A DNA stretch of 6,941 nucleotides from CBDUBU01 sp965365465 (GTDB taxonomy: Bacteria; Bacteroidota; Rhodothermia; Rhodothermales; DASSAV01): assembly GCA_965365465.1 (NCBI GenBank), contig CBDUBU010000219.1:1-6941 (forward strand), read 5' to 3'. Both the position numbers and the translations under genes were made by a program. Below, in pieces: positions 1 through 6,098 of this stretch (within the stretch, counting starts at the first letter, position 1; each line of letters starts with the position of its first letter). Below the pieces are notes generated by a model. It was not told the DNA's origin and searched no databases. It saw only the letters and a program-made list of their open reading frames with translations.

Positions 1-1498
1 CCGACTGCACGGTGTACGTCTGTCCGCCTGCCTCAGCCACGAAGCGATCCGTCCAGGCCGGAACACGCAGAAGGAGTCCGAACGCGCCTTCTCCGGCAGG
101 CGATACGGTGAGGGCAGCCTTCCCGTTCGCCGGGAAATCCGTTGCTATTTCGACTTGCACAGGGATGCGCCGCCCTTCTTTCTCCACGCTCAGGTCATGC
201 CGTCCTGCGATGTATTGAAGGAGCGCCGGTTCGCCGCGCAACACGCCGGATGCAAATTCCGGGATCAGGGCGATCCCGCGCGGGATGCTCGATGCGCAGC
301 AGCTTATATCCGGCAGGATGCCGTGGTTTACCTCGCCGTACCGCTTGCGTCCGATGAGCGGTACGAAGTAGCAAACTGCGCCGGTATGGGGCGACTGAGC
401 GCCGAGCAGCGCGTTGTACAGAATGCGTTCGAGTTCGTCCGCGTACTTCATCTCGCCGGTAACCTGAAGCAGATGCGTGTTGAGTTGGAGCCACGTGACG
501 GTCACGCATCCTTCACCGGCGGCAATGTACTTCGACTCCCAGTAGGAGCCGCCGACCGGGAGGTCATGATCTTCCTGAAAGTGCTCTCCGAAACTCGATG
601 TGCCGGTGACGTAATGCCGGTTCGTCATGATGTCCTCCCAGGCATTCCGGGATGCATTGAAGAACCGTTCGTCGCCGGTGACGCGGTAAAGCTCCATCAG
701 GCCCACGAGGTTCGAGAGCATTTCGTAAGCCTTATTGTTTGCGGTTTTCCGGACGCTTCCGTGACTGAGCAGGCTGCTGAGGATCTTCGGGCCGTGGGGT
801 TGCTCCCATGCAGCGAGGATGTAGTAGCAGAAATCGAGATAGCGCTGTTCGCCGGTGAGCCGGTAGAGCACGACCATCGGCTCCAGCACACTCGTAGGCG
901 CCATGCCGACGTGCGTGCCGGATGTGATGAGGTCCTGCTTGCCTTCCCCGAACGTGTCGTAAAGCAAGTCGCCCACTTTTTTCGAGGCCGCAAGGGCAGG
1001 TTCATAGCCGGTGGCCTGATAGTAGGCCAGCAGGCCGATCAGGTTGTATTTATGACTCCAGACATCCCAGCTCGTCCAGCGGTTTGCTTCGACGTACGTG
1101 CCGAGGTATCCGTCCGGCAGTTGCGTGGCGATCAGCGTTTTTGCTGCATAATCCATACGCTCCCTGAGCGCTTCGTTGCCCGTCAGTCGCCACATCAGGC
1201 TCGCGGCGTGCAGGAACTTCCCGATATGTTCGCCCACCCAATCCTGCACGCCCGGCCGGTGCGCGTAGGGGGCCAGGATGGCATCGAGATCTATCGCCAG
1301 TAACCGCTTCTCAAGGTTGATATCCATGCGTTCGGCTACATAACCGCTGTAAGAGGTCAGGCCATAATCCGCCGGGACGAAGGCAGTCGCTGCGTTGTCG
1401 TGAACGGTTGGCTGAACCTGTGCGCGAACGCCCGCCGACAGGGGCCCGGCGAGCAGGAGCGCGAGCAGGCAGGCGGAGGATGCTGCGATCCTTTCCAT
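1..1498 (-). CDS. GH127-type (DUF1680) beta-L-arabinofuranosidase, secreted, 3' end outside window
   Basis: Probable retaining exo-beta-L-arabinofuranosidase releasing arabinose from plant cell-wall glycans or glycoproteins. An uninterrupted frame of 499 codons starts at ATG 1498 and leaves the window at base 1, so the C-terminus is missing; characterised GH127 enzymes are roughly 650 residues. Residues 1-26 form a signal peptide (hydrophobic LLALLLAGPL, then VRAQ). The alpha/alpha-barrel part shows family motifs: DWVGEHIGKFLHAA (86-99), LPDGYLGTY (127-135) and WDVWSHKYNLIGL (144-156). GEHF (E305) fits the acid/base position. E329-G-C331 and the pair C400-C401 (SCCASS) fit the Zn-cysteine site known from HypBA1 (Glu338, Cys340, Cys417, Cys418), with C400 as the likely nucleophile. 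After about 436 a beta-sandwich begins (LLLRVPAW, 475-482). The gene lies 55 nt downstream of the GH9 gene, so co-transcription is likely. No Shine-Dalgarno is seen. The family call is firm; exact substrate and GH127 versus GH146 are not resolved. Confidence 0.88.
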   Translation of the reverse strand, partial: MERIAASSACLLALLLAGPLSAGVRAQVQPTVHDNAATAFVPADYGLTSYSGYVAERMDINLEKRLLAIDLDAILAPYAHRPGVQDWVGEHIGKFLHAASLMWRLTGNEALRERMDYAAKTLIATQLPDGYLGTYVEANRWTSWDVWSHKYNLIGLLAYYQATGYEPALAASKKVGDLLYDTFGEGKQDLITSGTHVGMAPTSVLEPMVVLYRLTGEQRYLDFCYYILAAWEQPHGPKILSSLLSHGSVRKTANNKAYEMLSNLVGLMELYRVTGDERFFNASRNAWEDIMTNRHYVTGTSSFGEHFQEDHDLPVGGSYWESKYIAAGEGCVTVTWLQLNTHLLQVTGEMKYADELERILYNALLGAQSPHTGAVCYFVPLIGRKRYGEVNHGILPDISCCASSIPRGIALIPEFASGVLRGEPALLQYIAGRHDLSVEKEGRRIPVQVEIATDFPANGKAALTVSPAGEGAFGLLLRVPAWTDRFVAEAGGQTYTVQS

Positions 1499-1553
1499 GG
1501 CAAGTGTTGAAGGGGTGAAGAGAGGTTTGATGGCAAAGAAAAACGGCAAGCCT

Positions 1554-4160
1554 TCAGGGCACACGCATCAGCGCCTTTGTCACAAAGGCGCTGCTTGTCC
1601 GGAGGCGGCAGAAATAGACGCCTCCGGCAAGCCCGGCGCCGTCGAGGGTAACCGTGTGCCGGCCCTGTTCCCGGCGGCCTGCATACAGCGTCCGCACTTT
1701 CCGTCCGAGCGCATCAAAAAGGGCAATCTCAACGTCGGCGGCGGCGGGCAGATCGTATGTGATCGTCGTCGCCGTACGGAACGGGTTCGGGTAGGCCGCC
1801 TGCAGCGCGGCTGATCCGGGAAGGTCGGGCGGCGCCTCGGCAGCGGTGGCCGTTCCGCCGTTTCGCCCGTAGAGATAACCGTAGAGCAGCGCCGTGTAAC
1901 CCATCGTCTGCCAGATCGTGAACTCCGCCGACATGACGGGGTAGCGGCTGTCAAACCACAGCTCCGCCAGCGGCCATGCCTCATGACCGGGCTGCGCAGA
2001 CTTGTAGTGCTCGCCGGTCGTCCACGATCCCGACCATCCCCAGGTGAAGCGCGGGTGCTCCGGGCCATAGGGAACGATGCCGGGGACCGGCTCTGCGCGG
2101 CCGTCATACCAGGCGTCCATGTGAAGGATCTGACGCGGGCTGCGGTCGCCGATGCCGGTCATCCACGTCATGTTGAGCGGGTTGGCTCCAAGAAAGTAGT
2201 CGGCGGAGGTGTAGAGATAGCCGAGGTAGGTCCGGGCGCGATCCGGGTCGTTGCGGGCGAGGTAATGGCCTGCGATGAGCGGGTCGAGGCGCGGCGTCGT
2301 AAGGCCGCCGACCACGGTGGGGAAGTCCCACCGGTTGGCAACCGGAAGGGGGCGTTTTTCAGCCGCCGCTACGAGTTCGTCGGCATAGCGCAGGGCTGCC
2401 TGCCGGAGCCGGTCCTGAAGCGCCCGGTCCACTTCGGGCCGGTCGATCAGGGTGTAGGCCCAGACGGCATACATCTGGTTGTAGGCTCCGTCCTGAAACA
2501 GAGGCGTGGCAGCCGTGGCGATCCGGTTGTCCGCGCGGAACTGGTCGTGGTATCCGGCTTCGCCCGTCAGGGCAAACAGCCACACCGCTGCCTGCATCCG
2601 GAGGTCGCGCATGGTTCGGGAGTCGGAGCGCCTTCTGTCCAGTTCGTCCGGTTGCAGGTTGGCCTGCGCCCAGGTATACGCCCCCTCTGCCTCCGTCAAA
2701 TAACCGGCGGCAAATTCCGGGCGGCCTGCCTGTTTGAGGGCAACGGCAAGTTGCGCGGCAGCGGAGGCGGTCCAGAACGAAGCCAGCGGCTCCTCGCCGT
2801 ACTGATACCAGGTTTCGTAGGGGTCCATCCAGGAAGGAAAATCGTTCGGGTGCCCGGTCGTTTCGAGGCCGCCGGAGATGCCGCCCGTCGGACCTTTGAG
2901 CCGGAGAAAGAAATCAACCTCGAAGCGGGCCTCGTCGAGAAGGTCCGGGATGCCGTTTCCGCTTTCCGGGAGGTTGAGGTCGCCATCCCTGAAAGCATCA
3001 GGGTGGAAAAGGTAGGCCAGCAGAAGTTGATCCACGACCATGAGATGCTCCGGGTGGCGGTCGAAGTCGCCGGCATCGAACCAGCCGCCCCACGCATCGG
3101 GCATTTCGGTGGCGGTGGCCTGCGCTTCGATTTCCTTGAAGATCGCATCCTGATTCTCCGCATCCATCCAGCGGAAGTTCGAGTACAGCACGCGGTGGCC
3201 GTTCACCCCCGGCATATGGTCCACCGGCTTCGGCCAGGCGCTGTACGGCTCGGTGCGGGCCGGGCCGCTGCGCTGGTGGTAAAAGCCGCGCAGGGACACA
3301 TAGTACGGCTCGCGGTACACGTCCTCCCGGATCTCGAAGGGAAACGAGCGCCCCACGCCTTCCACCACGAGATAATAGACGCCGGGCCTCGAAAAGCCGG
3401 AAAAGTCACACGCCCACACATCCGAGTTGATCCAGTAGTCGCCGTGGAGGTTGTCCGGGGCGTTGGCATGGTGGAAGGCCAGGGCGCCGGTAAAGACCTT
3501 TTCGGAGGTCGTGGTGTCCGCAAGGTAGCAGGGGCGGCCTTCATAAGCGCTGAAGTCGGCATTGCCGAGGCTGCCCATGAAATGAAACACGTAGCCGGCC
3601 TTCACCGGAGCTTCGGGTGCGTACCCGACCTGATTCACATGAACCGCCTCCGACCGTAAGGCAAACGCATCAAAGGTGAACGTCACGGCATCCCGGTTCG
3701 CGGCGAGGCCCTCCGCGAGTCGGATCGTGTAGGTCCGGCCCTGTTCCAGCGCGTGCGGAAGCACGAGATATACCTGATGCTCATAGACGTACGCCTTCGG
3801 ATCGGGCGCAGGGGGCCAGGTGGGCGTCTCGACCGTTTTGCTCTTGCGTCCGAGGCGCTCCGGTCGCAGGCCGCCGGCGTAGCGGGCATCATCTTCGCTG
3901 GAGATGAGATAGGATGTGAGCAGGTCCGCGAGAGCCGTATCGAGCGAGTCTTCCACGATGATGACCTCGCGGTGCGTGCCGCCGGGCCGGTCATGCGGGC
4001 TATAGTCGATATAACCGTCATCGAAATGGAGTGCGATGATCCGGTCGGTTACCGGGTACACCCTGACAAGGTCAGAGGCCGCTGCCGGACGGTTTATCCC
4101 GATCAGGCAGGCGACAGGTAAAGCAAGGATAAAAGCGGCGCGGCAAAGCTGACGGTGCAT
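1554..4160 (-). CDS. Secreted GH9 glycoside hydrolase (endoglucanase type) with CelD_N and T9SS C-terminal sorting domain
   Basis: Inverting GH9 enzyme, probably cutting beta-1,4-glucan (cellulose, xyloglucan or mixed-linkage glucan) outside the cell. Start taken at ATG 4160 (868 residues) because it opens a signal peptide (MHRQLCRAAFILALPVACL, cut near residue 28); a TTG at 4259 would prepend 33 residues with no signal character. Order: N-terminal beta-rich domain about 30-167 (ends YTIRLAEGL, Ig-like); CelD_N Ig-like domain about 169-279 (VHVNQVGYAP to FPFEI); GH9 catalytic domain about 286-765. WFDAGDFDRH carries the catalytic-base aspartates D362/D365; LPESGNGIPDLLDEA is conserved; LGANPLNMTWMTGIG (657-671) is the second GH9 signature; MSAEFTIWQ places the general acid at E746. 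Residues 786-868 are a Por/T9SS sorting domain (AAYPNPF, ALGRKVRTL, LAGGVYFCRL). The usual HHR of GH9 is absent. Stop is TGA at 1554-1556. First gene of the operon with the arabinofuranosidase. Confidence 0.93.
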   Translation of the reverse strand: MHRQLCRAAFILALPVACLIGINRPAAASDLVRVYPVTDRIIALHFDDGYIDYSPHDRPGGTHREVIIVEDSLDTALADLLTSYLISSEDDARYAGGLRPERLGRKSKTVETPTWPPAPDPKAYVYEHQVYLVLPHALEQGRTYTIRLAEGLAANRDAVTFTFDAFALRSEAVHVNQVGYAPEAPVKAGYVFHFMGSLGNADFSAYEGRPCYLADTTTSEKVFTGALAFHHANAPDNLHGDYWINSDVWACDFSGFSRPGVYYLVVEGVGRSFPFEIREDVYREPYYVSLRGFYHQRSGPARTEPYSAWPKPVDHMPGVNGHRVLYSNFRWMDAENQDAIFKEIEAQATATEMPDAWGGWFDAGDFDRHPEHLMVVDQLLLAYLFHPDAFRDGDLNLPESGNGIPDLLDEARFEVDFFLRLKGPTGGISGGLETTGHPNDFPSWMDPYETWYQYGEEPLASFWTASAAAQLAVALKQAGRPEFAAGYLTEAEGAYTWAQANLQPDELDRRRSDSRTMRDLRMQAAVWLFALTGEAGYHDQFRADNRIATAATPLFQDGAYNQMYAVWAYTLIDRPEVDRALQDRLRQAALRYADELVAAAEKRPLPVANRWDFPTVVGGLTTPRLDPLIAGHYLARNDPDRARTYLGYLYTSADYFLGANPLNMTWMTGIGDRSPRQILHMDAWYDGRAEPVPGIVPYGPEHPRFTWGWSGSWTTGEHYKSAQPGHEAWPLAELWFDSRYPVMSAEFTIWQTMGYTALLYGYLYGRNGGTATAAEAPPDLPGSAALQAAYPNPFRTATTITYDLPAAADVEIALFDALGRKVRTLYAGRREQGRHTVTLDGAGLAGGVYFCRLRTSSAFVTKALMRVP
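1570..1592 (-). repeat. Perfect 10-bp inverted repeat (hairpin) at the 3' end of the GH9 coding region
   Basis: Arms 1570-1579 (AGCGCCTTTG) and 1583-1592 (CAAAGGCGCT) pair perfectly around a 3-nt loop. The dyad encodes the last residues of the sorting domain, 14 nt before the stop codon. No U tract follows it on the minus strand, so it is not a standard intrinsic terminator. It could act as an mRNA-stabilising or processing hairpin between the two operon genes, or be a chance product of codon choice. Confidence 0.5.
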
Positions 4161-4231
4161 AAGGGAGGATTCAGGAATATGGAAGAAAGGAAAGCTGCCG
4201 CAATATAACGACTTGAATTTTCCCTTCCCGT

Positions 4232-4259
4232 ATACTAACGTGAACGTTGGGTCGTTCAA
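4232..4259 (-). promoter_or_regulatory. Possible promoter of the GH9 operon with an embedded operator-like dyad
   Basis: On the minus strand TTGAAC (4254-4259) and TAGTAT (4232-4237) are separated by 16 nt, resembling -35/-10 boxes. Between them lies a small inverted repeat AACGT-GA-ACGTT (4237-4248), where a repressor or activator could bind. A weaker alternative is TATATTG (4200-4206), partly matching the Bacteroidota -7 form TAnnTTTG, but no TTTG lies at the right distance upstream. Either would give a leader shorter than 75 nt to ATG 4160. The match is suggestive only. Confidence 0.25.
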
Positions 4260-4320
4260 CGCTCAGGGCTGCTGTTGCTGCCCTCGCCTGGCATCGGTCT
4301 TCGGATTCCCGGAACGATTC

Positions 4321-4345
4321 GGCGCCTTGCCCTGAACCAGGCGCC
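4321..4345. repeat. 7-bp hairpin within the invertible-like segment
   Basis: GGCGCCT (4321-4327) and AGGCGCC (4339-4345) form a perfect stem around an 11-nt loop. The left arm overlaps the inner end of the long inverted repeat. There is no following T run on either strand, so a terminator is not supported. Confidence 0.35.
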
Positions 4346-4365
4346 GGCAGGTTGCCGAAATAACC

Positions 4366-4396
4366 TTTCCTGCTTGCCTGCTGCTTCCTACCTTTG
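4366..4396 (+). promoter_or_regulatory. Bacteroidota-type sigma-A promoter pointing toward the adaptor/permease genes
   Basis: TTTC (4366-4369) followed after 19 nt by TACCTTTG (4389-4396) closely matches the Bacteroidota consensus TTTG, about 19 nt, TAnnTTTG; the -7 element is exact and the -33 element has one mismatch. Transcription would begin a few bases after 4400 and run about 370 nt before the adaptor ATG at 4771, giving a long leader that contains the AAACCGCA cluster. The promoter lies near the centre of the long inverted repeat, so inversion would turn it toward the GH9 operon. Confidence 0.45.
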
Positions 4397-4524
4397 CCCC
4401 TGAACGAGAACGCAGGCAGCCGCTATGGAAAGAAGAAACCGAATGCGCTGGTGCGCCGGAACGCACCGGGAATCCGAAGATCGAAAATCCGTTTTGCGGC
4501 GCCCTGGCGAAACCCTGATTTGGG

Positions 4525-4624
4525 CCGCAAAAACCGCAAATGGCCCCTGGCAGTAGTAAAAAGGGCATTTATGCAATGCGAAAAACCGCAAAAAAAGGGC
4601 AATGAAACCGCAGAAACCGCAAAA
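4525..4624. repeat. Cluster of AAACCGCA motifs with interspersed AAAAAGGGCA direct repeat
   Basis: Four exact AAACCGCA copies start at 4531, 4583, 4605 and 4614, with a half copy CCGCAA at 4525-4530. An inverted relative, TTTTGCGG, lies at 4492-4499 just outside the cluster. AAAAAGGGCA occurs twice (4558-4567 and 4592-4601), 34 nt apart. The last copies are 9 nt apart, close to one helical turn. This may be a multi-site binding region for a regulator, or low-complexity drift. No known regulon motif is recognised. Confidence 0.45.
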
Positions 4625-4770
4625 TGACGGCTTTTGCGCTGGTTATGACCCGCCGCCGTTTCTTCAAACCCCCTGATCCGCATCCGGAACAAAGAGCAAC
4701 CCCCGCCGGGTTCGCGGGTCTATGGGTCAGGACCGCCGCCCTCCCCTTTCATCGTCTCGAATAAGCTTTC

Positions 4771-6051
4771 ATGAAAAAGCACTGGCTCAAGATTCTGATA
4801 GGCCTTCTCATTCTCGTGGCGATTGCCGGTGTGCTGGCCCAGTCGGGCGATGAGGAGGCGCAGTCGCTGATCGTGAAGCCGGTGGTGGGGCCTTTTCAGG
4901 TCACCGCCTCCACGACCGGTGAGTTGCAGGCGAAAAACTCCGTAGAAATCTACGGCCCGGTCGGTGCGCGGCAGGTGGGCATCTGGCAGATGAAGATCGA
5001 CCGGCTGGTGCCGGAGGGCACGGTCGTTCAGAAAGGCGAATTCGTGGCCGAGCTGGACCGCTCCGAACTGGGGACGAAGATCCAGAGCGCCCAGGTCGAG
5101 CTTCAGAAGGCGCAGTCTCAGTACGAGCAGACCATGCTCGACAGCCTGCTCACCCTGAGCCAGGCCCGCGACGAGCAGGTGAACCTGCGCTACGCCATGG
5201 AGGAAGCCCGGCTGACGCAGGAACAGGCCCGCTTTGAAGCCCCTTCCGTCCAGCGACAGGCCGAGATCGAGTACGAAAAAGCCGAGCGCAGATACAGCCA
5301 GGCGGTCGATAACTACCAGACGAAGGTGAAGCAGTCCGAAGCGAAAATGCGGGAGGTGGAGGCCAACCTTTCCAAAGCGCAGAACGAACTGGACAACCTG
5401 ATGCGGGTGTCCGGAGATTTCACCGTCACGGCGCCGGAAAACGGCATGGTGATCTATGACCGCCAGTGGAACGGCCAGAAACTGACGGCGGGCGGCACGA
5501 TCAACGCCTGGGACCCGGTCGTGGCCGAACTGCCGGACCTCTCGCGTATGGAGTCGGTCACGTATGTCAACGAGGTGGACATCCAGAAAATCCAGATGGG
5601 CCAGCCTGTCCAGATCGGCCTGGATGCCGACCCGGACAAAAAGCTCACCGGCTCCGTCACCGAGATTGCCAACATCGGGGAGCAGCGCCCGAATTCGGAT
5701 GCAAAGGTTTTTCAGGTGAAAGTGCTGGTCAATGAGTCCGACACGACGCTGCGGCCTTCCATGACGACCAGCAACGTGATCCTCGTCGCCGAGATCCCGG
5801 AGGCGCTCTACGTCCCCATAGAAAGCATCCACACGCGCGACTCGCTGAACTACGTTTTCCTCAGGCAGGGGCGCGGCATCATCCGGCAGGAAGTCCGGCT
5901 CGGACTGCTCAACGAGAGTGATGCCATCGTGGAGGCGGGCCTCTCGCCGGAGAGCCAGATCTACCTGTCGATTCCGCCCGACACCAGCGGCCTCTCTTTT
6001 GAACCCCTCAGCCTGCCTGAAGAAAAGGTGGAACTGGCCGAAAGGGAATAG
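4771..6051 (+). CDS. Periplasmic adaptor (membrane fusion) protein, HlyD/MacA type
   Basis: Links an inner-membrane transporter to an outer-membrane channel in a tripartite pump; with the following MacB-type permease it probably exports a lipid, peptide or drug. The 426 residues show: an N-terminal membrane anchor (8-24, ILIGLLILVAIAGVLA); first lipoyl half about 41-97 (LVPEGTVVQKGEFVAEL); a long alpha-helical coiled-coil hairpin about 98-212, rich in Gln, Glu and Ala; second lipoyl half about 215-256 (TAPENGMVIY); beta-barrel about 259-340 (VNEVDIQKIQMGQPVQIGLDA, then LRPSMTTSNVIL); and membrane-proximal domain about 343-402 (YVPIESIHTRD). Length and order are normal for the family. The start is the first ATG before the anchor helix; no Shine-Dalgarno precedes it. 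Stop is TAG at 6049-6051, 47 nt before the permease start, so the two are likely co-transcribed. Transported substrate cannot be told. Confidence 0.92.
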   Translation: MKKHWLKILIGLLILVAIAGVLAQSGDEEAQSLIVKPVVGPFQVTASTTGELQAKNSVEIYGPVGARQVGIWQMKIDRLVPEGTVVQKGEFVAELDRSELGTKIQSAQVELQKAQSQYEQTMLDSLLTLSQARDEQVNLRYAMEEARLTQEQARFEAPSVQRQAEIEYEKAERRYSQAVDNYQTKVKQSEAKMREVEANLSKAQNELDNLMRVSGDFTVTAPENGMVIYDRQWNGQKLTAGGTINAWDPVVAELPDLSRMESVTYVNEVDIQKIQMGQPVQIGLDADPDKKLTGSVTEIANIGEQRPNSDAKVFQVKVLVNESDTTLRPSMTTSNVILVAEIPEALYVPIESIHTRDSLNYVFLRQGRGIIRQEVRLGLLNESDAIVEAGLSPESQIYLSIPPDTSGLSFEPLSLPEEKVELAERE

Positions 6052-6082
6052 GCTGACCCTGGCCGCCCGTTTGCTGAACCGG

Positions 6083-6096
6083 ATACCCGGTATACC
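6083..6096 (+). promoter_or_regulatory. Small dyad immediately before the permease start
   Basis: ATACC-C-GGTAT (6083-6093) overlaps the perfect 8-base palindrome GGTATACC (6089-6096), ending 2 nt before the GTG start of the permease. It sits where a ribosome binding site would lie, and could fold over the start or be coincidental. Confidence 0.2.
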
Positions 6097-6098
6097 TC

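Larger units (their letters stand above)
4294..4484. repeat. 32-bp imperfect inverted repeat flanking a 127-bp spacer (possible invertible segment)
   Basis: The left arm 4294-4325 and the reverse complement of the right arm 4453-4484 agree at 27 of 32 positions. The core of 15 bp is perfect (4298-4312 with 4466-4480, TCTTCGGATTCCCGG); extending to the outer ends gives 18 of 19. The 127-bp spacer (4326-4452) carries a Bacteroidota-type promoter pointing right. Similarity stops abruptly at 4294 and 4484, and the flanks show no target-site duplication. The geometry resembles phase-variable promoter inversions known in Bacteroides. A small non-autonomous element or a chance arrangement of REP-like units remains possible. 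No recombinase gene lies in the window. Confidence 0.6.
4161..4770. other. 610-nt divergent intergenic region without a convincing gene
   Basis: This stretch separates the minus-strand glycosidase operon from the plus-strand adaptor/permease genes. Small open frames exist on both strands but show no family resemblance, no good start context and strongly biased Arg/Lys composition, so none is annotated. It contains, left to right: a possible GH9 promoter with a small dyad, a long inverted repeat enclosing a Bacteroidota-type promoter, a cluster of AAACCGCA motifs, and a small GC hairpin (arms 4702-4706 and 4714-4718) about 55 nt before the adaptor start. The region is large enough to be a regulatory hub for both operons. 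Confidence 0.7.

Noticed and set aside
155..1303. Plus-strand open frame of 382 codons
   Set aside because: It is antisense to the GH127 gene, whose minus-strand frame is open over the whole 1-1498 and shows clear family motifs. The plus-strand translation resembles nothing.
1570..1592. Intrinsic terminator for the GH9 gene
   Set aside because: The hairpin is inside the coding region and no U tract follows it on the minus strand. The only T-run (GTTTTTCTTT, about 1540) lacks a good stem.
1983..3659. Plus-strand open frame of 558 codons
   Set aside because: Antisense shadow of the GH9 gene, explained by GC-rich third positions; no recognisable domain.
4160..4259. TTG at 4259 as the GH9 start
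   Set aside because: It would overlap the candidate promoter and add 33 residues before a normal signal peptide beginning at ATG 4160.
4294..4484. MITE or small insertion element
   Set aside because: Terminal inverted repeats are present, but the flanks show no target-site duplication and I cannot see other copies. Kept only as an alternative to promoter inversion.
4425..4556. Plus-strand 43-codon ATG frame just after the predicted promoter
   Set aside because: The position is tempting, but there is no start context and no recognisable sequence, and it runs through the inverted-repeat arm and the AAACCGCA region.
4394..4627. Plus-strand 77-codon frame starting with TTG
   Set aside because: The start lies inside the predicted promoter -7 element, the product is Arg/Lys-rich through A-rich repeats, and no family is recognised.
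4423..4692. Minus-strand 89-codon frame with Cys and Phe-rich segments
   Set aside because: No membrane or family pattern holds up; the frame crosses the repeat cluster and has no plausible start signal.
4720..5832. Minus-strand open frame of 370 codons rich in His, Leu, Asp and Arg
   Set aside because: Antisense to the adaptor gene, which has complete domain structure. The composition is typical of an antisense frame.
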